Shown: positions 1 to 8,912 of the stretch, piece by piece | Numbering within the stretch: position 1 is the first letter of the stretch | How the letters are laid out: every line of letters begins with the position of its first letter | NCBI GenBank assembly: GCA_946480565.1 | Contig: CAMLKR010000002.1 | Location: 1-64,000 of the forward strand | Direction: 5' to 3' | DNA from: an uncultured Arenimonas sp. | GTDB taxonomy: Bacteria > Pseudomonadota > Gammaproteobacteria > Xanthomonadales > Xanthomonadaceae | DNA length: 64,000 nt | The notes under the pieces: generated by a model | Seen by the model: only the letters and a program-made list of their open reading frames with translations | Databases searched by the model: none | What the model was told of the DNA's origin: nothing | Position numbers and translations under genes: made by a program

Positions 1-26
1 GGTCAAATCCGCTCAGGGAGTCAATA

Positions 27-299
27 ATGAACAAAGCCGAATTTACGAGTGCCGTTGCCGATGGCGCCGAGCTGTCGAAGGCCGATGCCGGCCGCGCTGT
101 CGACGCGGTGATCGAGGTCATCAAGAAGGCCCTCAAGAAGGGCGAGACCGTGACGCTGGTGGGCTTCGGTACCTTCTCCGTGCGCAAGCGCGCCGCCCGC
201 CAGGGCCGTAACCCCCAGACCGGCGACACCATCAAGATCAAGGCTTCGAAAAATCCGGCCTTCAAGGCTGGCAAAGCCCTAAAGGATGCTGTAAACTAA
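27..299 (+). CDS. hupB: DNA-binding protein HU (beta type)
   Basis: Small nucleoid protein that binds and bends DNA as a dimer. Its 90 residues match the usual length of the family. Visible features are the helical N-terminus starting [11 protein letters not shown], the GFGTF turn at residues 46-50 and the beta-arm signature GRNPQTG at 60-66, which carries the intercalating proline. An AGGGAG ribosome binding site at 15-20 fixes the start. tRNA-Val begins only 16 bp after the stop with no terminator between, so the gene and the two tRNAs may be read together. In related genomes lon lies upstream of hupB, so lon is probably just outside the left edge (inference). The call is secure. Confidence 0.97.
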   Translation: MNKAEFTSAVADGAELSKADAGRAVDAVIEVIKKALKKGETVTLVGFGTFSVRKRAARQGRNPQTGDTIKIKASKNPAFKAGKALKDAVN

Positions 300-315
300 G
301 CGTCTTCCTTGTGAA

Positions 316-390
316 GGGTGCTTAGCTCAGCGGTAGAGCGTCGCCCTTACAAGGCGAGGGTCGGGGGTTCGAAACCCTCAGCACCCACCA
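316..390 (+). tRNA. tRNA-Val (anticodon TAC)
   Basis: Full cloverleaf with encoded CCA. The acceptor arms GGGTGCT (316-322) and AGCACCC pair, the anticodon loop reads CTTACAA, giving TAC, and the T arm carries GGTTCGAAACC. It lies 16 bp after hupB and 13 bp before tRNA-Asp. I see no separate promoter. Confidence 0.97.
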
Positions 391-403
391 AGCTTCCAAG
401 CGC

Positions 404-480
404 GGAGTGGTAGTTCAGTCGGTTAGAATGCTGGCCTGTCACGCCGGAGGTCGCGGGTTCGAGTCCCGTCCACTCCGCCA
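404..480 (+). tRNA. tRNA-Asp (anticodon GTC)
   Basis: Full cloverleaf of 77 nt with encoded CCA. The acceptor stem is GGAGTGG/CCACTCC with discriminator G, the anticodon loop CTGTCAC gives GTC, and the T arm is GGGTTCGAGTCCC. The body from the D arm to the T arm is close to the Escherichia coli tRNA-Asp sequence. A hairpin terminator follows 6 bp downstream. Confidence 0.97.
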
Positions 481-486
481 TATCCT

Positions 487-519
487 CGAGGGCGCCCCGC
501 AAGGGCGCCCTCGTTTTTT
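487..519 (+). terminator. Rho-independent terminator after tRNA-Asp
   Basis: Eleven-base perfect stem CGAGGGCGCCC / GGGCGCCCTCG with loop CGCAA, followed by six T residues at 514-519. It closes the hupB-tRNA-Val-tRNA-Asp unit, so ppiD needs its own promoter in the 45 bp that remain before its start. Confidence 0.92.
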
Positions 520-564
520 CAGGCTCCGGAACGCCCGGGGCACCCACCAAACGGCATAGCCCAC

Positions 565-2505
565 ATGCTCCAGAGTATCCGCGACAAGTCCTCAGGCTGG
601 ATCGCTTTTCTCATCCTGGGTCTGGTGATCATCACGATGGCGTTCTTCGGCATCGAGTCCTACTTCGCGCCCAAGGTCGAGACCTATGCCGCGAAGATCG
701 AGGGTCCGGCCAAGTTCTGGATCTGGGGCAAGCAGAGCCGCGAGATTTCACAGGACGAGTTCCGGCGCCGGTTCGAAGCCGTGCGTGCGCAGGAGCGCAG
801 CCGCCAGGGAGAGGGTTTCGACAGCGAGCAGTTCGAGAGCATGGACACCAAGCGCCAGGTGCTCGATTCGCTGATCGACCAGGAACTGCTGGCGCTGGTC
901 GCCCAGCGCGATGGGATCACCGTCGGTGAAGCCGAAGTAGCCGAGCAGCTCAAGGCGACCCCGGAATTCCAGGTCAATGGCGTCTACAACGCCGACCAGT
1001 ACCGCCTGGCGCTGGCGGGGCAGGGCCTCAGCCACGCCCAGTTCATGGCCCGCACGCGCGCCGAACTGGCCCAGCGCACGGTTCCGTCGCTGATCGTCGA
1101 TACCGCGCTGGCCAGCGACGCCGAGCTCGAGGCCTTCCTGCGCCTGAGCCAGCAGACCCGCGACCTGCAGCTGATCGACCTGCCCACGCCTGCCCTGCCG
1201 GAGGCGGCGCCGAACGAGGCCGAACTCCAGGCCTGGTACGACGAAAACACCTCCCGGTACCGCAGCGAGGAAAAGGTCGCGATCGAATACGTGGAGATCG
1301 ACGGCAACCTGCTTGAGGCGCCGACCACGGTGGACGAAGCCACCCTGCGCGCCCGCTACGACGAGCTCCGGTCGCGTTACGTGACGGAACCCCAGCGTAC
1401 CGCTTCGCACATCTTGGTGTCGGTGCCGGCCGACGCCGCGCCCGAGGCCGACGCGGCGGCGCGGGAACGGGCCACGGCCCTGGCGGCCAAGGCCCGCGAA
1501 CCCGGCGCCGATTTCGCCGCCATCGCTCGCGAAAGCTCCGACGACCTGGGTTCCAAGTCCGAGGGCGGCGATCTGGGCGTGGTCGAGAAGGGCCTGTTCG
1601 ACGCCGCGTTCGAGCAGGCGCTGTTCGCCCTCGAGCTCGGCCAGGTCAGCGACCCGGTGCGTACGCCGGACGGCTGGCACGTCATCCAGCTGCGCGAGCT
1701 GACCCCGGGCAGCGAACGTCCGTTCGAGGACGTTCGCGCCGAGCTTGAGAGCGAGTTCCTGGCGACCGAGCGCGAGCGTGCCTTCAGCGACCTCACCGGC
1801 CGCCTCATCGAGCTCGTCTACAAGGACCCGACCGCGCTGGCGCCGGCCGCAGAGCAGGTGGGCCTGACCGTCCAGCGCACCGGCCTGTTCGGGCGGGCGC
1901 AGGCCGAAGGCGTCGCCGCGTTCCCGGCGGTCCGCGAGGCCGCGTTCAACGACGCCCAGAAGCTCGAACGCCAGGTCAGCGACACCATCGAAATCGCGCC
2001 AAACCACGTGGTCGTCATCCACGTCATCGAGCACCAGCCGGAGGCCACGCTTCCCTTCGACCAGGTGCGTGAGCGCGTGCTTGCCGACCTGAATGCGGAC
2101 CGCCTCGCCAAGGCCTCGCTGGCCCAGGCCGAGGCCCTGCTGGAGCGCGCCCGCAAGGGTGAATCCCTGGACGCGCTGGCGACCGACGTCGGCCGCACCG
2201 TGGCGACCCTGCCTGGCGTGGGCCGGCAGGGCCAGCTGCCACCGGCGCTGGTGGACGTGGCCTTTGGCCTTGCGACGCCGGAAGCGGACAAGCCGAGCTT
2301 CGGCATCGCCCAGGTCGGCGCCGATCGCCACGTGCTGGTCGCGGTCACCGCCGTCACGCCGGGCAAGCTTGACGCGCTGGACGAGGCCACCCGCACGCTG
2401 CTGCGCGACCAGCTGGCGCAGGCCCGTGGCCTGGTCGAGTACCAGGACTACATCAAGTCGCTGCGCCGCCACTACACAGTGACGGTGGCGGAAGACCGGC
2501 TCTGA
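565..2505 (+). CDS. ppiD: Periplasmic chaperone / PPIase-like protein PpiD
   Basis: Inner-membrane-anchored periplasmic folding factor of 646 residues that helps newly exported outer-membrane proteins near the Sec translocon. Residues 1-9 are cytoplasmic, a single membrane helix spans about 10-30, a SurA/PpiD-type N-terminal chaperone region follows, and one parvulin domain lies at roughly 278-378 (starting RTASHILV, with the GGDLG and DGWHVIQL blocks). The remaining 270 residues form the second chaperone lobe. Length and layout match the family (E. coli PpiD has 623 residues). The gene follows hupB and the tRNAs, as in many gammaproteobacteria. Whether the parvulin domain is catalytically active cannot be judged; E. 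coli PpiD is reported to be poorly active. Confidence 0.93.
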   Translation: MLQSIRDKSSGWIAFLILGLVIITMAFFGIESYFAPKVETYAAKIEGPAKFWIWGKQSREISQDEFRRRFEAVRAQERSRQGEGFDSEQFESMDTKRQVLDSLIDQELLALVAQRDGITVGEAEVAEQLKATPEFQVNGVYNADQYRLALAGQGLSHAQFMARTRAELAQRTVPSLIVDTALASDAELEAFLRLSQQTRDLQLIDLPTPALPEAAPNEAELQAWYDENTSRYRSEEKVAIEYVEIDGNLLEAPTTVDEATLRARYDELRSRYVTEPQRTASHILVSVPADAAPEADAAARERATALAAKAREPGADFAAIARESSDDLGSKSEGGDLGVVEKGLFDAAFEQALFALELGQVSDPVRTPDGWHVIQLRELTPGSERPFEDVRAELESEFLATERERAFSDLTGRLIELVYKDPTALAPAAEQVGLTVQRTGLFGRAQAEGVAAFPAVREAAFNDAQKLERQVSDTIEIAPNHVVVIHVIEHQPEATLPFDQVRERVLADLNADRLAKASLAQAEALLERARKGESLDALATDVGRTVATLPGVGRQGQLPPALVDVAFGLATPEADKPSFGIAQVGADRHVLVAVTAVTPGKLDALDEATRTLLRDQLAQARGLVEYQDYIKSLRRHYTVTVAEDRL

Positions 2506-2527
2506 TCGGCCGCCGCCAGGCGCTATG

Positions 2528-2556
2528 AAAAAGGCCCGGGAATCCCGGGCCTTTTT
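2528..2556. terminator. Bidirectional terminator between ppiD and fabI
   Basis: Eight-base stem GGCCCGGG / CCCGGGCC at 2533-2551, flanked by AAAAA on the left and TTTTT on the right. The hairpin therefore has a U tract on either strand and can end both convergent genes. Confidence 0.92.
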
Positions 2557-2577
2557 CTTGCCGCGGCGTACCGGAGT

Positions 2578-3369
2578 TCAGACGCCTTCGATGCCGGTCA
2601 TGCCCAGGATGTTGTAGCCGGCGTCCACGTAGGTGATCTCGCCGGTCACGCCCGCGGCCAGGTCCGAACACAGGAACGCGGCGACGTTGCCGACGTCCTC
2701 GATGGTGACGCTGCGGCGCAGCGGCGCGTATTCCTCGACATGGCCCAGCATCTTGCGGAAGTTGGAGATGCCGGCGGCCGCCAGCGTCTTGATCGGGCCG
2801 GCCGAGATCGCGTTCACGCGCGTGCCCTCGGGGCCCAGGTTCAGCGCCAGGTAGCGCACGTTGGCCTCGAGGCTGGCCTTGGCGACGCCCATCACGTTGT
2901 AGTTGGCCAGCGCGCGTTCGGCGCCCAGGTAGCTCAGCGTCAGGATGCTGCCGCCGCGGCCCTTCATCATCGGGCGCGCGGCCTTGGCCAGGGCGGCCAG
3001 GCTGTAGCTGGAGATGTCGTGGGCGATGCGGAAGTTCTCGCGGGTCAGGCCCTGCAGGTATTCACCCTCGATCGCCTCGCGCGGCGCGAAACCGACCGAA
3101 TGCACCAGGATGTCGAAGCCGTCCCAGCGCTTGCCCAGCTCGGCGAAGACGTTGTCGATCTGCGCGTCCTCGGCCACGTCCAGCGGCAGCACGATATCGG
3201 AGTTGCAATCCTTCGCAGCATCCTCCACGCGCGACTTGAGCTTGTCGTTCTGGTACGTGAAGGCCAGTTCGGCGCCTTCGCGAAACATCGCCTCGGCGAT
3301 GCCGCTGGCGATCGAGCGCTGGCTGGCGATGCCGACGATCAGGGCGCGCTTGCCGGACAGAAATCCCAT
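2578..3369 (-). CDS. fabI: Enoyl-ACP reductase I (NADH)
   Basis: Reduces trans-2-enoyl-ACP to acyl-ACP, the last step of each fatty-acid elongation cycle, and is the triclosan target in bacteria that use it. The 263 residues form one Rossmann short-chain reductase fold. The N-terminus carries the FabI-type nucleotide motif [13 protein letters not shown], and the catalytic pair is Tyr157 and Lys164 in the block [19 protein letters not shown]. The C-terminus ends near [13 protein letters not shown] as in other FabI proteins. A GGGAGGA ribosome binding site precedes the ATG. The gene stands alone and shares a bidirectional terminator with ppiD. The other fab genes are 33 kb away. The call is secure. 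Confidence 0.96.
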   Translation of the reverse strand: MGFLSGKRALIVGIASQRSIASGIAEAMFREGAELAFTYQNDKLKSRVEDAAKDCNSDIVLPLDVAEDAQIDNVFAELGKRWDGFDILVHSVGFAPREAIEGEYLQGLTRENFRIAHDISSYSLAALAKAARPMMKGRGGSILTLSYLGAERALANYNVMGVAKASLEANVRYLALNLGPEGTRVNAISAGPIKTLAAAGISNFRKMLGHVEEYAPLRRSVTIEDVGNVAAFLCSDLAAGVTGEITYVDAGYNILGMTGIEGV

Positions 3370-3457
3370 CGTGTTCCTCCCAAGGCCGCCCGGACGGCGG
3401 CGAAAAGAAGGCTAGTTTGAACCGCGGCGGGCCATACCGCCAAGCATGGATGGTCGC

Positions 3458-4645
3458 TCAGGGGTCGAGCCGGATCACCTGGCCCGGGCGCAGGATCGAC
3501 CGGGCGCCCAGCCCGTTTATCGAGAACAGCTCGCGCAGCGGCACGCCGTAACGCGCGGCGATGCGCGACAGGGTGTCGCCGCGCTGCACGGTGTGGGTCC
3601 GCACCGGACCGGCGTCTTCGGGCGCGGGCGGCTGCGCGCCCTCGCTGCCGGCCGTCATCATGGCCAGCGCGGTGGCCGGCGCCAGGACATCGCGCGGCGC
3701 GCCTGCGACGATCCGACCCTGCCGGTAGGCCGGGTTGAGCGCGCGCAGGCGCGCCGCATCCGTCCCCAGCCGCGCGGCCGCCTGGTCCAGGCTGGCCACG
3801 CCGGCGGGGACGGTCATGCGCACCAGCGGCACGAAGCGCGCCTCGCGCGGCAGCACCAGGCCGTGCCGTTCGGGCCTGGCGATCAGGCAGGCCAAGGCGT
3901 GCAGCTTGGCCACGTAGTCGTAGGTGGTGCGCGAAAGCCCGCGGGGCAGGTGGCTTTCTCCCGAGACCCGGCGGTCGCCGCTGCTGCGGAAGGCGCGGAT
4001 GATGCGGTACTCGCCCGCGTTGTAGCCCATCGCCATCGCGCGCCACTCGCCGTCGAACAGGCCGTCCAGCGTCTGCAGGTAGGACAAGGCCGCATCGGTC
4101 GATTCCACCGGAGACAGGCGCCCGTCGTATCCCGGCTGGATGCGGATGCCGTGGTTGCGCGCGGTGCTGGAGATCATCTGCCACATCCCGGCGGGGCCGC
4201 CGGGACCGACCGCCGCCGGCCGGTACCAGCTTTCGACGATCGGCAGCAGCGCGAACTCCCCCGGCAGGTCGCGGCGCTCGACTTCCTCCACGACGTAGGC
4301 CATCAGCGGCAGGATTTCCTCAAGGTGCCGCGCGAAGCTGTCGGGATAGCCGGCGTAACGCTTGCGCCAGGCGCGGTTGTGCTGGCCCTTGACGCAGATC
4401 GGCGGGGAAAGCCGCGCCGTGAGGCGGTCGAAGACTTCGGCGCCGGTATCCATCGGGCCGGGCAGGGCGGGCGCGGGCTCGGGCGCCGGCGCCACCGGCG
4501 GAGGCGTGGCCGCCACCGGGCGAAGCGTCACAGGGCTTTCCGGCTCCGCCGGTTCGTCCAGGTCGGGGCGGACCACTGGCTGGCAGGCCGCCAGCATCAC
4601 CAGCAGTGCGGCCGCGCAGGCCGGGGCAACAAGGGGGCGTTTCAT
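3458..4645 (-). CDS. mltD: Lipoprotein lytic transglycosylase, MltD type, with LysM
   Basis: Cleaves the glycan strands of peptidoglycan to 1,6-anhydro products at the outer membrane. The start chosen at 4645 gives 395 residues beginning MKRPLVAPAC with lipobox LAAC at about residue 20. The ATG overlaps the TGA of gloB (ATGA), which supports this start over one 21 bp upstream. The SLT domain holds the catalytic glutamate at 138 in IVESWYRP, followed by AGMWQMISSTARNHG. A single LysM peptidoglycan-binding repeat fills about residues 350-395 (HTVQRGDTLSRIAARYG). E. coli MltD is longer and has two LysM repeats, so this is a short form. The gene is coupled to gloB, as the two genes are neighbours in E. 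coli. Confidence 0.88.
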   Translation of the reverse strand: MKRPLVAPACAAALLVMLAACQPVVRPDLDEPAEPESPVTLRPVAATPPPVAPAPEPAPALPGPMDTGAEVFDRLTARLSPPICVKGQHNRAWRKRYAGYPDSFARHLEEILPLMAYVVEEVERRDLPGEFALLPIVESWYRPAAVGPGGPAGMWQMISSTARNHGIRIQPGYDGRLSPVESTDAALSYLQTLDGLFDGEWRAMAMGYNAGEYRIIRAFRSSGDRRVSGESHLPRGLSRTTYDYVAKLHALACLIARPERHGLVLPREARFVPLVRMTVPAGVASLDQAAARLGTDAARLRALNPAYRQGRIVAGAPRDVLAPATALAMMTAGSEGAQPPAPEDAGPVRTHTVQRGDTLSRIAARYGVPLRELFSINGLGARSILRPGQVIRLDP

Positions 4646-5412
4646 GGGCGAAAGACGTCCTTCCATTGGCGCAGGGCGGCGAAGGCCTCGACGCGGTCGC
4701 GGGGCGCGCGCCCCAGCCGGTCGGTGAGCGTCCGCACCAGATTGGGATGATCGATCCGCAGGAACGGGTTGCAGGCGCGTTCGATGTCCAGGGTGCTGGG
4801 CAGGCTGGGGCGCCCCTGGGCCCGCAGCGACCGCACCCGTTCGAGGTGGCGGTCGCGCCCGGGGTTGTGCGGCTCGGCGGCCCGGGCGAATAGGCCGTTG
4901 GCTTCGGTGTACTCGTGGCCGCAGCAGACGATGCTGTCGCCAGGCAGGGCGGCCAGCCGGTCCAGCGAAGCCAGCATCTGCGCCGGCTCACCCTCGAACA
5001 TGCGCCCGCAGCCCAGGCTGAAGAGCGCATCGCCGCAGAACAGGTGGCCGCCGCCGTGGAAGGCGACGTGGCTGCGGGTATGGCCCGGCACCGCCAGCAC
5101 CTCCAGGTCGAGGTCCATCGCGTCGATCCGGAGGCGGTCGCCGCCGCCCACCCGATGGTCGGCGACGCCGATGCGCTCATCCACTGGCGCATGGCAGGGC
5201 AGGCCAAGGCGATCGCGCAGCGCCGCGACGCCGCCGATATGGTCGGGATGGTGGTGGGTCAGCAGGATGGCGACCGGTCGCAGGCCGTCGGCTACGGCCT
5301 GGAGCACCGGTCCGGCCTCGCCCGGGTCCACCACGACCGCCTCGCCCCCCGGCGCCGCCAGCAGCCAGATGTAGTTGTCTTGCAGGGCGGGCAGGGGAAT
5401 GGCGCGCAGCAC
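4642..5412 (-). CDS. gloB: Hydroxyacylglutathione hydrolase (glyoxalase II)
   Basis: Second enzyme of methylglyoxal detoxification: it hydrolyses S-D-lactoylglutathione to D-lactate and glutathione. It has the metallo-beta-lactamase fold with the binuclear metal motif THHHPDHIGG, a second histidine in VPGHTRSHV and an aspartate in FCGDALFSLG, and the C-terminal substrate-binding helices of glyoxalase II. I chose the GTG at 5412 because the protein then begins VLRAIPLPALQDNYIW, aligned with the usual family start. An ATG at 5454 would add 14 residues and overlap the divergent gene. The stop overlaps the mltD start. Neighbours yafS, rnhA and dnaQ reproduce the E. coli arrangement. Confidence 0.93.
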   Translation of the reverse strand: MLRAIPLPALQDNYIWLLAAPGGEAVVVDPGEAGPVLQAVADGLRPVAILLTHHHPDHIGGVAALRDRLGLPCHAPVDERIGVADHRVGGGDRLRIDAMDLDLEVLAVPGHTRSHVAFHGGGHLFCGDALFSLGCGRMFEGEPAQMLASLDRLAALPGDSIVCCGHEYTEANGLFARAAEPHNPGRDRHLERVRSLRAQGRPSLPSTLDIERACNPFLRIDHPNLVRTLTDRLGRAPRDRVEAFAALRQWKDVFRP

Positions 5413-5415
5413 GGG

Positions 5416-5445
5416 ATGACCTGGGACGCGCCGATGACGCAGAAT
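5416..5445 (+). promoter_or_regulatory. Possible promoter for the yafS-like gene, near-leaderless
   Basis: ATGACC at 5416-5421 and CAGAAT at 5440-5445 are 18 bp apart and resemble -35 and -10 elements. Transcription would start close to 5452, at the ATG at 5453. The match is moderate (four or five of six in each box), so this is tentative. Confidence 0.35.
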
Positions 5446-5452
5446 CGCGACC

Positions 5453-6145
5453 ATGCCCCCGGCTCCCGTCCGCCGTCAACCTGACACGCCCGCCGAACTC
5501 TGGTTCCGCCGAGACAGTACCCTGGGCCTGGTCCAGGAGGTCCAGCGCCAGGCCGTGCCGGAGCTTACCCGGGTCTTCGGCCACGGCGGCCTGTACCTGC
5601 GGCCCGCCGAGGCGCTGCCGGCCACCCTGTCGGGGAATATGCTGGCCAATGTCCTGTGCCTGCACCGCCAGGGCGGGCGCCTGGCGGGCGACCTGGGCTG
5701 CCAGGACCATGCCCTGCCGGTGGCCAGCGGCTGCCTGTCGCTCGTCTACGCCCTCTTCGTGCTGGAAACTTCTCCTGATCCGGGGGCCCTGCTGGCCGAA
5801 TGGGCGCGGGTTCTCAAGCCCGACGGCGTAGCCCTGATCCTCAGCCTCAACCCCTGGGCGCCGGCCCGCCTGCGCTGGGCCTTCAAGGGCCTTCGGGTCC
5901 GCGATGCCGCCACGGTGGCCGCCCAGGTGCGCGGAGCGGGGCTGGAGGTCCAGCGCCGCCACTACCTCGGCCCGGTTTGGACGGCACCGCAGGGGGTGGA
6001 CCTGGGCGCGCGGCGCCGGCCCGGTCCGCTGTCCCGCCTGCGCATGGCCAGCCTGATCGTCGCCCGGCGGCGCGACCCGGGCCTCACGCCGCTCCGGATC
6101 GGTGCGCCGGCCCTGAAGTTCCGACCCGGCGTGAGCGCCGGTTGA
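5453..6145 (+). CDS. SAM-dependent methyltransferase, YafS-like
   Basis: A 230-residue protein with a class I methyltransferase core. The central part reads [45 protein letters not shown], a Methyltransf_11-type pattern, followed by a C-terminal region resembling E. coli YafS. The classical GxGxG loop is degenerate, so the SAM-binding assignment rests on the rest of the domain. The substrate is unknown. It lies divergent from gloB and 23 bp before rnhA, which is the E. coli gloB-yafS-rnhA-dnaQ order and the main reason for naming the family. The start at 5453 gives a short leader or none, because a -10-like CAGAAT ends at 5445. Confidence 0.8.
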   Translation: MPPAPVRRQPDTPAELWFRRDSTLGLVQEVQRQAVPELTRVFGHGGLYLRPAEALPATLSGNMLANVLCLHRQGGRLAGDLGCQDHALPVASGCLSLVYALFVLETSPDPGALLAEWARVLKPDGVALILSLNPWAPARLRWAFKGLRVRDAATVAAQVRGAGLEVQRRHYLGPVWTAPQGVDLGARRRPGPLSRLRMASLIVARRRDPGLTPLRIGAPALKFRPGVSAG

Positions 6146-6168
6146 TCCCCTCCGCATGGAAGCAAAAC

Positions 6169-6603
6169 ATGAAGAACGTCGAGATCCACACCGATGGCGC
6201 CTGTCTGGGCAACCCCGGGCCGGGCGGCTGGGCGGCCCTGCTCCGGCACGAAGGCCGCGAACGCGAGCTCGCCGGGGGCGAAGCGTTGACCACCAACAAC
6301 CGGATGGAGCTGATGGGCGCCATCATGGCGCTTGAGGCGCTCAAGTCGCCCTGCACCGTGGTGCTGTCGACGGACTCCCAGTACGTGCAGAAGGGCATCG
6401 GCGAATGGCTGCCGAACTGGATCCGCCGCGGCTGGAAGACCGCCGCCGGCGAACCGGTGAAGAACCAGGACCTCTGGCAGCGCCTGCAGGCGGCCAGCCA
6501 GCCGCACAAGATCCAGTGGAAGTGGGTCAAGGGCCACGCCGGCCACATCGAGAACGAGCGGGTGGATAAACTGGCCCGGGCCGAAGCCGAGAAGTTCAGG
6601 TAA
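6169..6603 (+). CDS. rnhA: Ribonuclease HI
   Basis: Endonuclease that cuts the RNA strand of RNA-DNA hybrids, removing primers and R-loops. The 144 residues from the ATG at 6169 match the family. All four carboxylates are visible: Asp in [12 protein letters not shown], Glu in NNRMELMG, Asp in STDSQYV and Asp in NERVDKLAR. The basic handle [20 protein letters not shown] is also present. The reading frame is open far upstream, but family length and the GGAAG at 6158-6162 fix the start. The gene is followed 9 bp later by dnaQ in the same direction, as in most gammaproteobacteria. Confidence 0.97.
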   Translation: MKNVEIHTDGACLGNPGPGGWAALLRHEGRERELAGGEALTTNNRMELMGAIMALEALKSPCTVVLSTDSQYVQKGIGEWLPNWIRRGWKTAAGEPVKNQDLWQRLQAASQPHKIQWKWVKGHAGHIENERVDKLARAEAEKFR

Positions 6604-6612
6604 CCCACGACC

Positions 6613-7344
6613 ATGCGCCAGATCGTCCTCGATACCGAAACCACCGGCCTGTCCTGGGAGAAGGGCAACCGCATCGTCGAAGTGGGCTGCATCGAACTGG
6701 TCGAGCGGCGGCCCACCGGCCGCCAGTTCCAGCGCTACTTCAATCCCGGCCGGGAGATGGAGCCGGGCGCGCAGGAAGTGACGGGGCTCACGCTGGACTT
6801 CCTGCAGGACAAGCCACGCTTCGAGACCGTGCTGGACGAGCTGCTGGAGTTCATCTCCGGCGCCGAACTCATCATCCACAACGCCAGCTTCGACGTCGGC
6901 TTCCTCAACTACGAGCTGTCGCTGGCCGGCGCGCATTACGGTCGGCTCGAGGACCACGCCAGCGTGCTCGACACCCTGGCGATGGCGCGCGAACGCTTTC
7001 CCGGCCAGCGCAATTCACTCGATGCCCTGTGCAAGCGCCTGGGCGTGGACAACGCCCACCGCAAGCTGCATGGCGCCCTGCTCGACGCCGAGCTGCTCGC
7101 CGAGGTCTACCTGGGCCTCACCGCCGGCCAGGGCGACCTGGGCCTGGCCCCGGTCGGCGATGTGCGGGTCGCGGTCGCCACGGTGGACCTGGCGGGGCCG
7201 GTGGGCGGGGCCCGCCGCGTGCTGCGCGCCAGCGAAGCCGAGGCCGCCGCCCACGAAGCCCGCCTGGCGAAGATCGCCGGCAAGGCCGGCAAACGGCTCT
7301 GGCCCGCGCCGGCGCCCGAACCCGAACCCGAACCGGCAGCCTGA
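6613..7344 (+). CDS. dnaQ: DNA polymerase III subunit epsilon (3'-5' proofreading exonuclease)
   Basis: Proofreading subunit of the replicative polymerase core. The 243 residues equal the E. coli length. The DEDDh exonuclease motifs are clear: ExoI DTETTGL near the N-terminus, ExoII HNASFDVGFLN, and ExoIII with HRKLHGALLDAELLAEVY. The domain is followed by a linker, a region ending near LWPAPA and a tail of alternating Pro and Glu (PEPEPEPAA). In E. coli the C-terminal part binds the alpha subunit; the same role is inferred here. It lies 9 bp after rnhA and is probably transcribed with it. Confidence 0.96.
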   Translation: MRQIVLDTETTGLSWEKGNRIVEVGCIELVERRPTGRQFQRYFNPGREMEPGAQEVTGLTLDFLQDKPRFETVLDELLEFISGAELIIHNASFDVGFLNYELSLAGAHYGRLEDHASVLDTLAMARERFPGQRNSLDALCKRLGVDNAHRKLHGALLDAELLAEVYLGLTAGQGDLGLAPVGDVRVAVATVDLAGPVGGARRVLRASEAEAAAHEARLAKIAGKAGKRLWPAPAPEPEPEPAA

Positions 7345-7391
7345 GCCGCCTTCATGGATAATCGACCCCGGTCTGGGACAGCGAGGTTGGC

Positions 7392-8909
7392 TTGAACGCG
7401 ACGGTCCTGCTCACTTCGGTCGACATCAACATCCCCGGCTACCGCATCCTCAGCCCGATCGGCGAGGGCGGCATGGCCTCGGTCTTCCTGGCGGTGCAGG
7501 AATCGCTGGACCGCGAGGTCGCTCTGAAGGTGATGTCGCCGGCCCTGGCGGCGAACGCCGAATTCGCCAGCCGCTTCCTCACCGAAGGCAAGATCACCGC
7601 CAAGCTGCAGCACCCGAACCTGGTGACGGTGTACGACATCGGCAGCCACGCCGGCGTCTATTACCTTGCGGCGGAATACATTCCCGGCGGCACGCTCAAG
7701 GACCGTATCAGCCAGGGCGGGCTGAGCGTGGCGCACATCCTCGACATCGCCACCGACATCGCCCAGGGCCTGGATTTCGCCCACGAAAAGGGCTTCGTGC
7801 ACCGCGACGTCAAACCCGGCAACGTGCTCTTCCGCAAGGACGGCCGCGTGGTGCTGGCCGACTTCGGCATCGCCAAGGCCATGGACGGCAGCAACAGCTC
7901 CACCGTCGCCGGCTCCTCGATCGGCACGCCCGACTACATGAGCCCGGAACAGGCGCGCGGCGAGCCGGTGGACGGCCGCTCCGACCTCTACAGCCTGGGC
8001 ACGGTGCTGTTCGAGATGCTGGTGGGCACACCGCCCTACCAGGCCGGCGATCCGTTCACCGTGGCGCTGATGCACGTCACCCACCCGATCCCAACCCTGC
8101 CCGCGCCCTACGAGTGGCTGCAGCCGCTGATCGCAGGGCTGATGGCCAAGGATGCCGGGCAGCGCTACAACACCGGCGCCGCCTTCATCGACGCCCTGCA
8201 CAAGCTGGTGGAAAGTGCCCCCCAGGGCGCCGTGCTGCAGGAAACCAGCGCGCGCAAGACCGGGGGCGGCGGACGCATCGCCGCGGGTGCCGCCACCCAG
8301 CAGCGCACGCGCATCAGCGCCAGGCAGTCCGGGGGCCGGCCAGCCTGGCTGCTGCCGGCGGCCGGCGCCGGCGTGTTCGCCGCCGCCTTGCTGGCCTGGT
8401 GGCTGCTGACACCCCCGGCGCCAGAGCCTGAGCCAGCGTCGACCGATGCCGCGGCAGCCAGCCCCGGCGCATCGCCCACGGGCACCGAAGCCTTGCCCGA
8501 CAGTTTCCAGATGCCGCAGCCGGTCGATACCGCCAACCAAGACGAGGTCGACCGCCTGCTCAACGCCGGCGACAAGCTCTACGAATACGCGACCACGACC
8601 GAGCTTGGCCGCAAACTCGACTATCCCGACGACGACAGCGCCCTGGGCTACTACCGCGCGGCGCTCGCCATCGACCCGGACAATGCCCGTGCGCGCGCCG
8701 GCGTGGCCAATGTCGTCGCCTTCTACCGCACCTATGCGCACCAGGCCTGCGACCGCGGCGAATGGGTGCAGTGTGGGTTCCTGGTGCGCAAGGGACTGGC
8801 CGTGGACGGCGACGACGCCTACCTGCGGCAGCTGCAGGATGCCGTGGCGACTGCCGAATCCGGCGGGAGCCCGGAGCTGCCGCCGGCACCTGCGGCGCCC
8901 GGCGGCTGA
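7392..8909 (+). CDS. Membrane-anchored Ser/Thr protein kinase (PknB/Hanks type)
   Basis: A 505-residue protein starting with TTG at 7392. Residues about 15-275 form a Hanks-type kinase: glycine loop GEGGMASV, lysine in VALKVMSP, catalytic HRDVKPGNVLF, DFGIAKAM, and activation segment GTPDYMSPEQARG. All residues needed for activity are present. A basic juxtamembrane linker and one membrane helix (WLLPAAGAGVFAAALLAWWLL) follow, then an acidic Ala/Pro-rich stretch and about 140 C-terminal residues with a helical-pair repeat (DEVDRLLNAGDKLYEY, ALGYYRAALAIDPDNARARAG) that looks TPR-like and would lie outside the membrane. The gene converges on a PP2C phosphatase 3 bp away, a classic kinase/phosphatase pairing. 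The trigger and substrate are unknown, and no type VI secretion genes are in the window. Confidence 0.92.
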   Translation: MNATVLLTSVDINIPGYRILSPIGEGGMASVFLAVQESLDREVALKVMSPALAANAEFASRFLTEGKITAKLQHPNLVTVYDIGSHAGVYYLAAEYIPGGTLKDRISQGGLSVAHILDIATDIAQGLDFAHEKGFVHRDVKPGNVLFRKDGRVVLADFGIAKAMDGSNSSTVAGSSIGTPDYMSPEQARGEPVDGRSDLYSLGTVLFEMLVGTPPYQAGDPFTVALMHVTHPIPTLPAPYEWLQPLIAGLMAKDAGQRYNTGAAFIDALHKLVESAPQGAVLQETSARKTGGGGRIAAGAATQQRTRISARQSGGRPAWLLPAAGAGVFAAALLAWWLLTPPAPEPEPASTDAAAASPGASPTGTEALPDSFQMPQPVDTANQDEVDRLLNAGDKLYEYATTTELGRKLDYPDDDSALGYYRAALAIDPDNARARAGVANVVAFYRTYAHQACDRGEWVQCGFLVRKGLAVDGDDAYLRQLQDAVATAESGGSPELPPAPAAPGG

Positions 8910-8912
8910 GGT

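Noticed and set aside
347..550. Open frame on the minus strand across tRNA-Val and tRNA-Asp, with a peptide containing EWTGLEPATSG and GAEGFEPPTLAL
   Set aside because: Typical antisense translation of tRNA T arms; the frame is inside RNA genes and a terminator. The same applies to the minus frame at 15101-15679 and the plus frame starting at 24801, both containing REGFEPS.
5454..5454. ATG at 5454 as start of gloB
   Set aside because: It would add 14 unconserved residues and overlap the divergent start at 5453; the GTG at 5412 fits the family start.
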